From WJMT01 sp964445575 (GTDB lineage Bacteria > Acidobacteriota > Aminicenantia > Aminicenantales > Aminicenantaceae), in the NCBI GenBank assembly GCA_964445575.1, contig CAYULB010000020.1, positions 1-37,238 on the forward strand: 37,238 nt of DNA, given 5' to 3'. A program made the position numbers and the translations under genes. Shown here piece after piece: positions 1-8,363 of this stretch. Under the pieces are notes generated by a model that did no database searches, was not told the origin of the DNA, and worked only from the letters and a program-made list of their open reading frames with translations. Within the stretch, counting starts at the first letter, position 1; the number at the start of each line of letters is the position of its first letter.

Positions 1-45
1 TCCTTATCCCTTACTTTAACCACTTAGCTTCCTCTTCTTACTCCT

Positions 46-76
46 CTTACTTTTTTTAATCCTTACTTTTTTTAAT
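46..76. repeat. Short direct repeat, 2 x 15 bp
   Basis: CTTACTTTTTTTAAT occurs at 46-60 and again at 62-76. The second copy overlaps the stop codon of the aminotransferase gene. It looks like local slippage or duplication in pyrimidine-rich DNA; no function is implied. Confidence 0.6.
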
Positions 77-1289
77 AATCACTTTTTTTATAAAAGCTGT
101 TTATAGTGTCCACGACGGTCTCCTGCTGGGAGTGGGTGAGTTCCGGATATATGGGAAGAGAGAGCACGGATTGGGCGGCCTTTTCTGCCTCAGGGAAGTC
201 TCCTTTGAGATAGCCCAGGTCTTTGTAGCACTCCTGGAGATGAAGCGGCACCGGATAATAGATGGCCGTGCCGATTCCCTGGGCTCTGAGGTGCGCCTGG
301 AGCTTGTCGCGAGAGCGGGCGCGGATAGTGTACTGGTTGTAAATGTGGTAGTTTTTGTCCCCTTCTTCCAGATAGACAGGAACAGGGGTCTCAACCAAGC
401 CTTTCTCAACAAGAAGTCTGGACTGCTTGAACAGCTTATCATAGTAAGAGGCGTTCTGACGGCGCTTTTCAGACCAGGAATCCAGGTGCTGTAGCTTGAC
501 CAGGAGCACGGCAGCTTGGAGCGCATCCAGGCGGAAGTTGCCGCCGATAATTTTGTGGTAGTATTTGGGACGGGAGCCGTGGACTCTGAGGATTTTGAGC
601 TTTTCGGAGAGGGCAGAATCCTGGGTTGTGACCATGCCGCCGTCCCCTGCCCCGCCCAGGTTTTTGGACGGGAAAAAGGAAAACACACCGAAATTGCCCA
701 TAGAGCCTGCTTTTCGGTGCTTGTACTGAGCGCCTATGGATTGGGCTGCATCTTCAATAACCGGGATGTGATGTTTGGAGGCAATTTCAAGGATGGGGTC
801 CATATCCGCACACTGCCCGAACAGGTGCACCGGGATGATGGCTTTGGTGCGGCGGGTGATGGCCGACTCAATCTGGGAGGGGTGGATGTTGTAAGTGATG
901 GGGTCTATGTCTGCGAATTTAGGGATAGCGTTGAGGCGCGAGATGACTCCTGCTGTGGAGAAAAAAGTAAAGGGTGTGGTGATGACTTCGTCATTGGGAT
1001 TGATATCCAGAGCCATGAGAGAGATGAGGAGCGCGTCTGTGCCAGAGGAGACGCCCACTGCATGGGAGACTTCTGAGTAGGAGGCGATTTTTCGCTCCAG
1101 CTCTTCGACTTTGGGGCCCAGGATAAAGTACTGGGATTCAAACACTTCATCCACTGCTTCGCAAATTTCCTGTTTGATGGAGGCGTATTGAGCTTTTAAA
1201 TCCAGCATGGGTATTTTTGTTTTTGTATTTGTGTTGGGGTTGGGGTTGAGGCTGGGGTTTGGGCTGGTAGGATTGTTTTTGCGCTTCAT
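72..1289 (-). CDS. DegT/DnrJ/EryC1/StrS-family PLP-dependent sugar aminotransferase
   Basis: Family members transaminate keto sugars on nucleotide carriers for surface polysaccharide or antibiotic sugars. The fold-type I signatures are present: the PLP-stacking Asp in EDAAQSIGA (about residue 180) and the Schiff-base Lys in FFPSKNLGG (about residue 209). The core starts at MLDLKAQYASIKQEI. I chose the ATG at 1289 because GAGAGG lies about 9 bases upstream, whereas the internal ATG at 1208, where family members usually begin, has no Shine-Dalgarno. This gives an odd 27-residue Pro/Asn/Thr-rich extension (NPSLNPNPNTNTKTK) encoded by a G/T-rich simple repeat. The gene stands alone, separated from malQ by a dispersed repeat and a gap. 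Family assignment is secure; the sugar substrate is unknown. Confidence 0.93.
   Translation of the reverse strand: MKRKNNPTSPNPSLNPNPNTNTKTKIPMLDLKAQYASIKQEICEAVDEVFESQYFILGPKVEELERKIASYSEVSHAVGVSSGTDALLISLMALDINPNDEVITTPFTFFSTAGVISRLNAIPKFADIDPITYNIHPSQIESAITRRTKAIIPVHLFGQCADMDPILEIASKHHIPVIEDAAQSIGAQYKHRKAGSMGNFGVFSFFPSKNLGGAGDGGMVTTQDSALSEKLKILRVHGSRPKYYHKIIGGNFRLDALQAAVLLVKLQHLDSWSEKRRQNASYYDKLFKQSRLLVEKGLVETPVPVYLEEGDKNYHIYNQYTIRARSRDKLQAHLRAQGIGTAIYYPVPLHLQECYKDLGYLKGDFPEAEKAAQSVLSLPIYPELTHSQQETVVDTINSFYKKSDY
1236..1263 (+). other. Potential G-quadruplex tract inside the aminotransferase 5' coding region
   Basis: Four G runs lie on the plus strand (GGGG at 1236, 1242 and 1254, GGG at 1261) with loops of 2, 8 and 3 bases. 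The tract is on the template strand of the aminotransferase gene and encodes its low-complexity Asn/Pro extension. It fits the usual four-run pattern; folding is not shown. Confidence 0.4.
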
Positions 1290-1353
1290 GGAACCTATCC
1301 TCTCTTTTTTTTTCATTGTTACTATTATTAATTTATTTTCAGCGCGATGCAAC

Positions 1354-1541
1354 CTAAATTAGGGACAGTTTATTGATTTACCCTATTTTCCAACAAAAGA
1401 CTAAAGAACATTGATTTGTCTCTGCTGTTATTAAATGGCTTTTTTGGCCCCAAAAGTGTTGTTTTTAGCCGTCAAATGCTGTGGAAAAACAGGGTTATCT
1501 TATTGATTCTAATGAAATTAGCCGGGCCCGTCCCCATAAGA
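1354..1541 (-). repeat. Dispersed repeat A, copy 1 (interrupted by gap 1)
   Basis: The block 1432-1541 matches 18055-18164 over 110 bp without length change and with roughly ten substitutions. An outer part (CTAAATTAGG followed by GTTTATTGATTTAC, from 1354) is also shared. The outer ends are imperfect inverted repeats (TTAGGGAC near 1358, GTCCCCATAA near 1531), as in a small non-autonomous element. No ORF is convincing. On the minus strand the element lies just after malQ and before the aminotransferase gene; copy 2 sits in the same orientation between two co-directional genes. Confidence 0.8.
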
Positions 1542-1641
1542 NNNNNNNNNNNNNNNNNNNNNNNNNNNNNNNNNNNNNNNNNNNNNNNNNNNNNNNNNNN
1601 NNNNNNNNNNNNNNNNNNNNNNNNNNNNNNNNNNNNNNNNN
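1542..1641. other. Assembly gap 1 (100 N) with duplicated 55-bp edges
   Basis: The 55 bases before the gap (1487-1541) are repeated exactly after it (1642-1696). The simplest reading is two contigs that overlap by 55 bases but were joined with a fixed 100-N placeholder. The true distance could be zero, or could hold extra repeat copies. The rest of 1697-1744 shows nothing recognisable. Confidence 0.95.
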
Positions 1642-1744
1642 AAACAGGGTTATCTTATTGATTCTAATGAAATTAGCCGGGCCCGTCCCCATAAGATAAG
1701 TAAGACCCATAAGACTTTCAACGTCATATTTCAGACGTCATATT

Positions 1745-3238
1745 TCAGCGGGCGTAGAGGCGGGTGAGTTCTTCTAACGGGGCAGCCCGAGCTGCTTTAA
1801 GCTGCTGAGGGGTCATCCGCCACTTCCAGTTGCCCCGGTCTGTGGCAGGCCGGTTCATCCGCGCTTCCTGGCCCAGGCCCAGAATATCCTGGACCGGGAT
1901 GACCACGGTATTGGCCACAGAACTCATGGCCAGGCGCACCAAATCCCAGTGAACCTCACTGGCTTTTACCTTCTTCCCCAGATAACGCTCCAGACGTGCT
2001 TTTTCATCCTGCTCCGCTTCTTTCTCAAACCATCCTCTTGCGGTGTTGTTGTCGTGGGTGCCGGTGTAGACCACATAATTTTTTTCATAATTATGGGGAA
2101 GATAAGGGTGCTGAGGGTCGTCATTTCCAAAGGCAAAAAGCAGCACTTTCATCCCTGGCAAATGGAAATGATGCATCACTTCCCGCACATCCGGGGTGAT
2201 GGTACCCAAATCCTCGGCAATAAATGGGAGATGGATGTAATGCCGGCTCAATTTAGAAAAAAACTCCTTTGCTGGCGCCTCCACCCATCGGCCGTTGATT
2301 GCTGTTTTTTCAGAAGCAGGCACCTCCCAGTACGCCACCAGCCCTCGGAAATGATCGATGCGCACCACATCGCACATCTCCAAAACCCGGTCCAGGCGGC
2401 GGACCCACCATTTGAAATCTGTGCGCTGCAGCTCCTCCCAGTCATAAAGAGGATTTCCCCAAAGCTGGCCAGTGGCACTGAAGTAATCCGGGGGAACTCC
2501 TGCCACCACTTCCGGCTGCTTCTGCTGGTTCAGCTTGAACAGACCCGTATGGGACCACACATCCGCGCTGTCATAATCCACATAAATGGGTAGGTCACCG
2601 ATCAAGTTCACATCCTTTTTCCGGCACAAACAAAGGAGTTCCTCCCACTGGCATGAGAAGAGGTACTGAAGAAATTTCTGCTTCCGGATCTTATTGCTCT
2701 TTTCGCGGCTGAACTTTTTCAGCGCCTCTTTACTCCTGTCCCTGAATTCTGCAGGCCATTCACTCCAGGCTCGGAATGAATGTTCCTGCTTCAGTGCCTT
2801 AAACAGGGCAAAGTCATGGAGCCAATCCGCATTCTGCTGACAGTAGGTTTGAAAATCAGGGGCAGGACCTGTTTTTTGAAAGCGCTGGAAAGCAATCTCA
2901 AAAAGCCTGTTTTTGTATTCTGTGACCGCAGGAAAATCCACCCGATCCTCACTGAATTCAGGGGCTGGCCTCAGCTCTTTCTCCTCCAGAAGCCCGTCCC
3001 GCACCAGCCATTCCGGACTGATCAAAAGCGGGTTGGCGGCCATGGCTGACACACTGTGGTAAGGAGAGTCATCATAAGCTGAATCGGTGGGATTGAGCGG
3101 AAGTATCTGCCAGTAGCTCTGTCTTTTTTGAGAAAGATAATCCACAAATTCATGGGCGCATGGACCTAAGTCTCCGATCCCGAACCGGGAAGGGAGTGAA
3201 GTGATATGAAGTAGAATCCCGCTGGCTCTTCGTTTCAT
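1745..3238 (-). CDS. malQ: 4-alpha-glucanotransferase (amylomaltase, GH77)
   Basis: Moves alpha-1,4-glucan segments between acceptors in the cytoplasm, releasing glucose and lengthening maltodextrins. At 497 residues it has the family's usual length. The GH77 landmarks are present: SGILLHITSLPS at the N-terminus, GDLPIYVDYDSADVW (about 214-228), the nucleophile Asp295 in VRIDHFRG, the acid/base Glu342 in IAEDLG, and Asp396 in GTHDNNT. Its ATG overlaps the treY stop in an ATGA, implying translational coupling, and it is the last gene of the trehalose/glucan operon. It probably recycles the short maltodextrins left by TreY, TreZ and the GH57 enzyme. Confidence 0.97.
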   Translation of the reverse strand: MKRRASGILLHITSLPSRFGIGDLGPCAHEFVDYLSQKRQSYWQILPLNPTDSAYDDSPYHSVSAMAANPLLISPEWLVRDGLLEEKELRPAPEFSEDRVDFPAVTEYKNRLFEIAFQRFQKTGPAPDFQTYCQQNADWLHDFALFKALKQEHSFRAWSEWPAEFRDRSKEALKKFSREKSNKIRKQKFLQYLFSCQWEELLCLCRKKDVNLIGDLPIYVDYDSADVWSHTGLFKLNQQKQPEVVAGVPPDYFSATGQLWGNPLYDWEELQRTDFKWWVRRLDRVLEMCDVVRIDHFRGLVAYWEVPASEKTAINGRWVEAPAKEFFSKLSRHYIHLPFIAEDLGTITPDVREVMHHFHLPGMKVLLFAFGNDDPQHPYLPHNYEKNYVVYTGTHDNNTARGWFEKEAEQDEKARLERYLGKKVKASEVHWDLVRLAMSSVANTVVIPVQDILGLGQEARMNRPATDRGNWKWRMTPQQLKAARAAPLEELTRLYAR

Positions 3239-5967
3239 GAAACCTCCTCCTTATTATTGGTTAAGAGAACCACAGGACAGGATTTAAATAGTTCAGAAGC
3301 TGCCATCTCCATCTCCGGCTCAAAACTCAGCTCCTCCCCTGTCAACACCTCATCCCACTGGCGGGGCGCATCAGAGGGCAGAAGGACCCGGGTGTCCTGC
3401 CAGTCCGCCTGGGATAATTCCTGGTGCTCTTCAATCAATCCGGATGTAAACCGGGGCACTACAGTCACAGCCCAGTTGTTTTGATACCTTCGAGCAAATC
3501 CTATGATATGGCCTTTTTTTCTTCCTTTGATGCTTAACCGCACATAATCCCCTTTTTCAAAAACCTCACGCTTGTCTCTTCTTACCTGCAAGGCTTTCCA
3601 GGTCACAAACATCTTGATGCGGCCGCTCTGGCGGTCCTCCCAAAGTTCTTTGATGAATCGGGGGCGGTTTTGATCTTCAATGATTTCCTTGAGAATTTTT
3701 TGCCGGCGGATAAAGTCAACCGGTCTCCGGTTGTCCGGGTCCACCAGACTCAGGTCCCACAGCTCACATCCCTGATAAAAATCCGGCACTCCGGGCAGAG
3801 TTATTTTGAGGAGAACCTGGGCTAAAGAGTTAAACACTCCAAAAAATGCTGCCCGGTGCTGAAACAAAAGAAAATCCCGGATGAATCCCCCCTCTGGAAG
3901 CATGACCTTATTGAAAAAATCCACATACGCCTGTTCATACTCATGGTCAGGCTCAATCCAGGCTGTGTGAACCTTGGCTTCGCGCACGGCCTTGATCAAA
4001 TACTCTGTTATGCGCTTATGATAAACAGAAAGGTCTCCGGTCTCAAAAGGATAGGTCCCGACAAGAGTCTGGTAAAGAAAATACTCATCGTTGGCATCCG
4101 GAGCCAGATCCCCTTTGACCGAGGATTTATACGGCCGGTTTAAGCGGCTCCATTTTTTTATTTTTCTCTCCCATTCCCCCGGCATTTCAGATAAAACATT
4201 GATACGGGCCCGCACGTCCTCTCCTCTTTTGGTGTCGTGAGTGGCCGAGGCATTCAGGGAAAAGGGATGTTCCTGCTGCCGTGTCTTGTTCCACTGGTGG
4301 AACTCCTTCAAAGAAAGTCCGAACCGGCCGGGATTTCCTCCCACCTCATTCAAAGATATCAGCCGGTTGTATCCATAAAGGAAAGTGTCCTCAAATCCTT
4401 TGGCTGTGACCGGCCCTGTAAACTGCTGGAAGCGAAGAGCAAAGTCATTATCTATCTTAAGCAAAAGGCACTTTTTAATAAAAGAGCATTCATGGGCCAG
4501 GGCTGGAATGTGATGGCAGGCCCTTTCCGCTGCTTTTTCAACGGACTCCCGGTCCTCTTCTCTTATCCTGCCTGGTTTGACATAGGTTCTGTAAACAGGA
4601 AAATGGGCCATCACTTCAACCAGAGCCCTCCTCAACCCGTACATGGTAAAGTCCCGGCCCTCTGGATGCTCATCCGAAGCTTTCTTAACCAGACGCGCCA
4701 GGTTGTCAATGTCGCCGGCCATACTCTTCCCGATGATAAGCCGCTTTTTGTCTGCTGTAAGCTTTGGATAGGGCTCTTTCTCCCCGGAAAACCGGGAATA
4801 AATCCTGGTGAAGCGCTCCCGGCTGCCTTCGTTACAGAAGAGCTGATTCACTTTATTCATCCACTCATAACCTGTGGTGCCCTGAACCGGAAAAGATTCG
4901 GGAAGCTTTTCCTCAGGCCCCAGTATCTTTTCCACCACCAGGTAGCAGGGCCCTACTTTGTGCCGCAGCCTGCTCAGATAGGCTTCCGGGTCATAAAGAC
5001 CGTCCACATGGTCTATGCGAAGTCCGGTGAAATATCCTTTCTCAAGAGCCTCTAAAAGAAAAGTATGAAAATGGTCAAAAACCTCTGGTTTTTCCATGCT
5101 AACAGAAATCAGGTCATTGATGTTGAAAAACCGGCGGTAGTTTATCTCTTCCATGGCCACCTTCCAGAAGCTGAGGCGAAAAAGCTGCTGGCTGAGCAGC
5201 TTGTCTAAAAGCTGGAAGGACACCGGAGAGCCGGCTTTGTTGTATTCGGCCAGGTTCTTCTCCATGTGAGAGCGCACTGCCTGACTCTCCTTATAAAGCT
5301 TCCAGAGCTTCTGCTTGACTCGGTCTTTTTTCTCAGCCGAATCCATACTTTTTGTCATCTCCACAAATTCATTCAAATCCCGGCTTCTCTCCCCTATGCT
5401 GCTTTTTAAATACCTGAGGTTCTTTTTGAAAATCTGGGCCAGAGATTCCACTTTCAAGGGAAAAAACAAGTCATAATAATTCACTCTCAGAAGGCCTTTC
5501 TCATAACTGAGCTTGAGCTTGCCGTGTTCCAGGGCTTCTCCGTAAAACTCCCCTAAAAATGGAGCTAACACCCGGCCTTTTAATCCAGGATAAGAATGGT
5601 CCCAGTCGATATCAAAATAGGAAAAATAGGGAGAAGACCTCCCCTTTTCAAACACACTCATCAACATCTGGTTTTCAGGATGAAATGCCATATGATTGGG
5701 GACAATGTCCTGGAGCCATCCCAATCCGTTTTTCTGAGCCCGGGAAGCAAGACGGACTAACTCCTCCTCTCCTCCCAGTTCTGGGTTGACCTGAAGCGGA
5801 TCCACCATATCATAACCATGGGTGCTCCCTGAGCAGGCCCTGAAAATGGGAGAGGCATAAATATCAGAGGCTCCCAGCTCCTTCAAATAATCCAGCACTT
5901 CCTCTGCCTTTTTAAAGCCAAACTTTGAATGAAACTGAAGGCGGTAAGTGGCCAGGGGAAAAGTCAT
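3235..5967 (-). CDS. treY: Malto-oligosyltrehalose synthase (GH13)
   Basis: Isomerises the reducing-end alpha-1,4 bond of maltodextrins to alpha,alpha-1,1, giving maltooligosyl-trehalose, the TreZ substrate. TreY-specific sequence is plain: TYRLQFHSKFGF at the start, SGSTHGYDMVDP, DIVPNHMAFHPEN, the nucleophile region GLRIDHVDGLYDP, VVEKILGPEEKLP with the acid/base Glu, and ATHDTKRGEDVRARINVLSE near the third catalytic Asp. I used the ATG at 5967 rather than the 48-codon-longer ORF because the protein then starts exactly at the family N-terminus and the ATG forms an ATGA overlap with the upstream stop. The product is 910 residues, within the family range. It lies between the GH57 gene and malQ. 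Confidence 0.96.
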   Translation of the reverse strand: MTFPLATYRLQFHSKFGFKKAEEVLDYLKELGASDIYASPIFRACSGSTHGYDMVDPLQVNPELGGEEELVRLASRAQKNGLGWLQDIVPNHMAFHPENQMLMSVFEKGRSSPYFSYFDIDWDHSYPGLKGRVLAPFLGEFYGEALEHGKLKLSYEKGLLRVNYYDLFFPLKVESLAQIFKKNLRYLKSSIGERSRDLNEFVEMTKSMDSAEKKDRVKQKLWKLYKESQAVRSHMEKNLAEYNKAGSPVSFQLLDKLLSQQLFRLSFWKVAMEEINYRRFFNINDLISVSMEKPEVFDHFHTFLLEALEKGYFTGLRIDHVDGLYDPEAYLSRLRHKVGPCYLVVEKILGPEEKLPESFPVQGTTGYEWMNKVNQLFCNEGSRERFTRIYSRFSGEKEPYPKLTADKKRLIIGKSMAGDIDNLARLVKKASDEHPEGRDFTMYGLRRALVEVMAHFPVYRTYVKPGRIREEDRESVEKAAERACHHIPALAHECSFIKKCLLLKIDNDFALRFQQFTGPVTAKGFEDTFLYGYNRLISLNEVGGNPGRFGLSLKEFHQWNKTRQQEHPFSLNASATHDTKRGEDVRARINVLSEMPGEWERKIKKWSRLNRPYKSSVKGDLAPDANDEYFLYQTLVGTYPFETGDLSVYHKRITEYLIKAVREAKVHTAWIEPDHEYEQAYVDFFNKVMLPEGGFIRDFLLFQHRAAFFGVFNSLAQVLLKITLPGVPDFYQGCELWDLSLVDPDNRRPVDFIRRQKILKEIIEDQNRPRFIKELWEDRQSGRIKMFVTWKALQVRRDKREVFEKGDYVRLSIKGRKKGHIIGFARRYQNNWAVTVVPRFTSGLIEEHQELSQADWQDTRVLLPSDAPRQWDEVLTGEELSFEPEMEMAASELFKSCPVVLLTNNKEEVS

Positions 5968-8363
5968 GAGCTTTTGACTCCCAGATAAGGGCCGATTTTT
6001 CGGAAGCAGGCCACCCATTCTTTGGCCCGCTGGTTTCCCTGCCCGGCTTTCTGCTGCATGTTTGGAAAATGACCTTTGGTCAGCTGAAAATAGATGTTCT
6101 GGCTTTCCCATAAATCCGGCTCAATCGCCAGTTTATCTAAAAGGAGAAATAGGTCTTCCACTGTTTTGAGAAGCCCCACATCCTGGGGCGATTCCAGGAC
6201 CTTTTTCATGGCTTGAGTGAGCCTCTGCCGGGCCAGCAGGCTTAAAGAGGCTTTATCCGGAGTGAATGACCAGCGCTTGAACTCATCAGCCAGGTTTCTC
6301 AGCTTCTCTAAGTCCAGGTTTTCTTGAGAAAGTTGGTCATAAAAATTTTTGCTGAGTATAAACTCTACCGGCGCAGCCAGAGTCCTGGGAAGCGGGATTT
6401 TCATCTCTTTCATGGCTTGAATGGTGGGATAATGGCGCTCATAAATCCTCTGAAAATTGCCCTCAATATCTTTTAACGTGTCTTCCAGGATCCGGTTCAT
6501 GACCTCCCTCTTTTTATCCCGGAATAAATGCCAGAGTGAATAGTTGTGATCTTTAAAATACTCATCCATCCGGCTGATCACTCCGGTGATATTGCTGCGT
6601 CTGAACTGCTCTCTGACTGACTCCATCATCTCATTGAATTCTTTCTCTCCTTTATATGTTCGGACACCGCCCACCACATTGTGGTCGCCGAAACGAAGGA
6701 CCACAAAACCAATCCGGTCCTCCTCCCACACGATATCTGAACGGAGCCTCGCTCTCCCCACAGCCAACTTTTGCTTGCCTGCCTCATCCAAGCTGTAGCT
6801 TTCCCTTTGTGCGGAATAGCAGTGAATGCGGGTCTTTTCTCCATAATCTTCAAAAAGAGAAGAAATGGCATAGTGGGCTCCCACTCGCAGCAAGTCCAGG
6901 ACCGCGGGCTTTACAAATTTTTCATACACCCGGGCTCCGTTTCCACTGCTGGGAACATTGCTGGAAGCTTTTCTCAACCCTTGTGTAAACTCTGACTCGT
7001 AATCTTGGCCGGAGATATCCTGGGCCATCTGAAGAGCCCGGGCTGCGTACTGGATCACCTGCACGGTCTCGATCCCGGAAATATCATCAAAAAACCAGCC
7101 GCAGCTTGTGTACATGAGCATGGCATTTCTCTGCATCTCTAAAAGCTTCAGCATCCTGACCCGGTCCTCAGGACGAATCTCCCGCTTGGAATGATCGGCA
7201 TGAGAGGAGAGAAAATCTCTCACCCTGTTTTCAGAGCGGTCCAGGATCACATCGATATACCGGTCACGGACCTGCCAGGGGTCTTTAACAAAAGCTCCCA
7301 TCTCCTTTTCATACAAGGACGCCATCCGGTCCCGCAGCTTATCCAAAGCTTCCCTAAGAAGAGCCCGCCACTCCTGGTTCCAGCCGGGATTTTTTCCCGA
7401 GCTGCACCCGCAGTTTGAGCGCCAGCGCTCCACGCCGTGAGAACAGCTCCAGGAGCTGTTCTCCAGCACAGCGACTTCCTCTTCCGGAGGATTCTGCTCC
7501 AGGTATTCGCCGTACACGGTGATGCGCGCCGGATTCCTGGACTCCAGATGATGCAGACAGTAAGAAAGCGCCATTTCACCGAAACGATTGTGATGTCCAA
7601 AAGTCTCGCCGTCTGTGGCCAAATGAACCAAATGATTTTGGCCTTCTTTATCCTCTGGAAAAGCCTTAAGCAGACGGTTGGCAAACGCCTCTCCGTTCTT
7701 GAGAAGCCCTCCAAAAGCCACCTCATGAGAAGTGGGACCGTCATAGAAAAAAACAGCAATGGATTTTCCAGAAGGGAGGGGACATCGGTAGGGCTTCTGG
7801 GGATTGACAGGACTTTTGGAATCCGCCTGGTGGGGAGCCAAGATCACAAATTTCAATCCCATCTCTGCCATAACCTCCAGAGTCTCTGTGTCCGCAGCGG
7901 TTTCCGGAAGCCACATGCCTTCAGGGTCGCGGCCAAAGCGGTGCTCAAAATCCTGGAGGCCCCAAATGACCTGAGTCCGCTTGTCCCTGCTGTTGGCCAG
8001 AGGCATGATCATATGATTGTACGCCTGAGCCAGGGCGCTTCCATGACCGGAAAATCTCTCCTGGCTTGTCTGGTCAGCCTCCAGGACGGCTCTGTAGACT
8101 GCCGGGTCTTTCTCTTCCATCCAGGAGAGAAGAGTGGGGCCAAAATTAAAACTGATCCGGGAATAATTGTTGATGATGTTGACGATTCTTTTTTCTTCAT
8201 CCAGGATCCGTGAGAAGGCATTGGGTCCGTAGCACTCTGCAGCGATCCGCTCGTTCCAGTCGTGATAGGGATACGCAGAATCCTGGATTTCAATTTCCTC
8301 CAACCAGGGATTTTCCCGGGGAGGCTGATAAAAATGACCGTGTATGCAGATCCAGCGGTTCAT
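5964..8363 (-). CDS. GH57 family glycoside hydrolase with C-terminal DUF3536
   Basis: A 799-residue protein with an N-terminal GH57 catalytic barrel and a long C-terminal DUF3536-type region (roughly 400-780). GH57 motifs are HGHFYQPPREN (residues 8-18), EHRFGRDPEGMWLPETA with the presumed nucleophile Glu154, and ATDGETFGHHN with the presumed acid/base Asp251. GH57 enzymes include amylases, 4-alpha-glucanotransferases, branching enzymes and amylopullulanases. The exact reaction of the DUF3536 subgroup is not clear to me, but its place between treZ and treY suggests action on alpha-1,4-glucans. The ATG overlaps the treZ stop by ATGA, and the stop overlaps the treY ATG the same way. No signal peptide, so cytoplasmic. 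Confidence 0.92.
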   Translation of the reverse strand: MNRWICIHGHFYQPPRENPWLEEIEIQDSAYPYHDWNERIAAECYGPNAFSRILDEEKRIVNIINNYSRISFNFGPTLLSWMEEKDPAVYRAVLEADQTSQERFSGHGSALAQAYNHMIMPLANSRDKRTQVIWGLQDFEHRFGRDPEGMWLPETAADTETLEVMAEMGLKFVILAPHQADSKSPVNPQKPYRCPLPSGKSIAVFFYDGPTSHEVAFGGLLKNGEAFANRLLKAFPEDKEGQNHLVHLATDGETFGHHNRFGEMALSYCLHHLESRNPARITVYGEYLEQNPPEEEVAVLENSSWSCSHGVERWRSNCGCSSGKNPGWNQEWRALLREALDKLRDRMASLYEKEMGAFVKDPWQVRDRYIDVILDRSENRVRDFLSSHADHSKREIRPEDRVRMLKLLEMQRNAMLMYTSCGWFFDDISGIETVQVIQYAARALQMAQDISGQDYESEFTQGLRKASSNVPSSGNGARVYEKFVKPAVLDLLRVGAHYAISSLFEDYGEKTRIHCYSAQRESYSLDEAGKQKLAVGRARLRSDIVWEEDRIGFVVLRFGDHNVVGGVRTYKGEKEFNEMMESVREQFRRSNITGVISRMDEYFKDHNYSLWHLFRDKKREVMNRILEDTLKDIEGNFQRIYERHYPTIQAMKEMKIPLPRTLAAPVEFILSKNFYDQLSQENLDLEKLRNLADEFKRWSFTPDKASLSLLARQRLTQAMKKVLESPQDVGLLKTVEDLFLLLDKLAIEPDLWESQNIYFQLTKGHFPNMQQKAGQGNQRAKEWVACFRKIGPYLGVKSS

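Noticed and set aside
1487..1696. True tandem duplication or target-site duplication around the N run
   Set aside because: Exact identity ending precisely at the N boundaries, repeated at the second gap, is better explained by overlapping contig ends.
4237..5055. 272-codon plus-strand open frame
   Set aside because: Antisense to the middle of treY with no family features.
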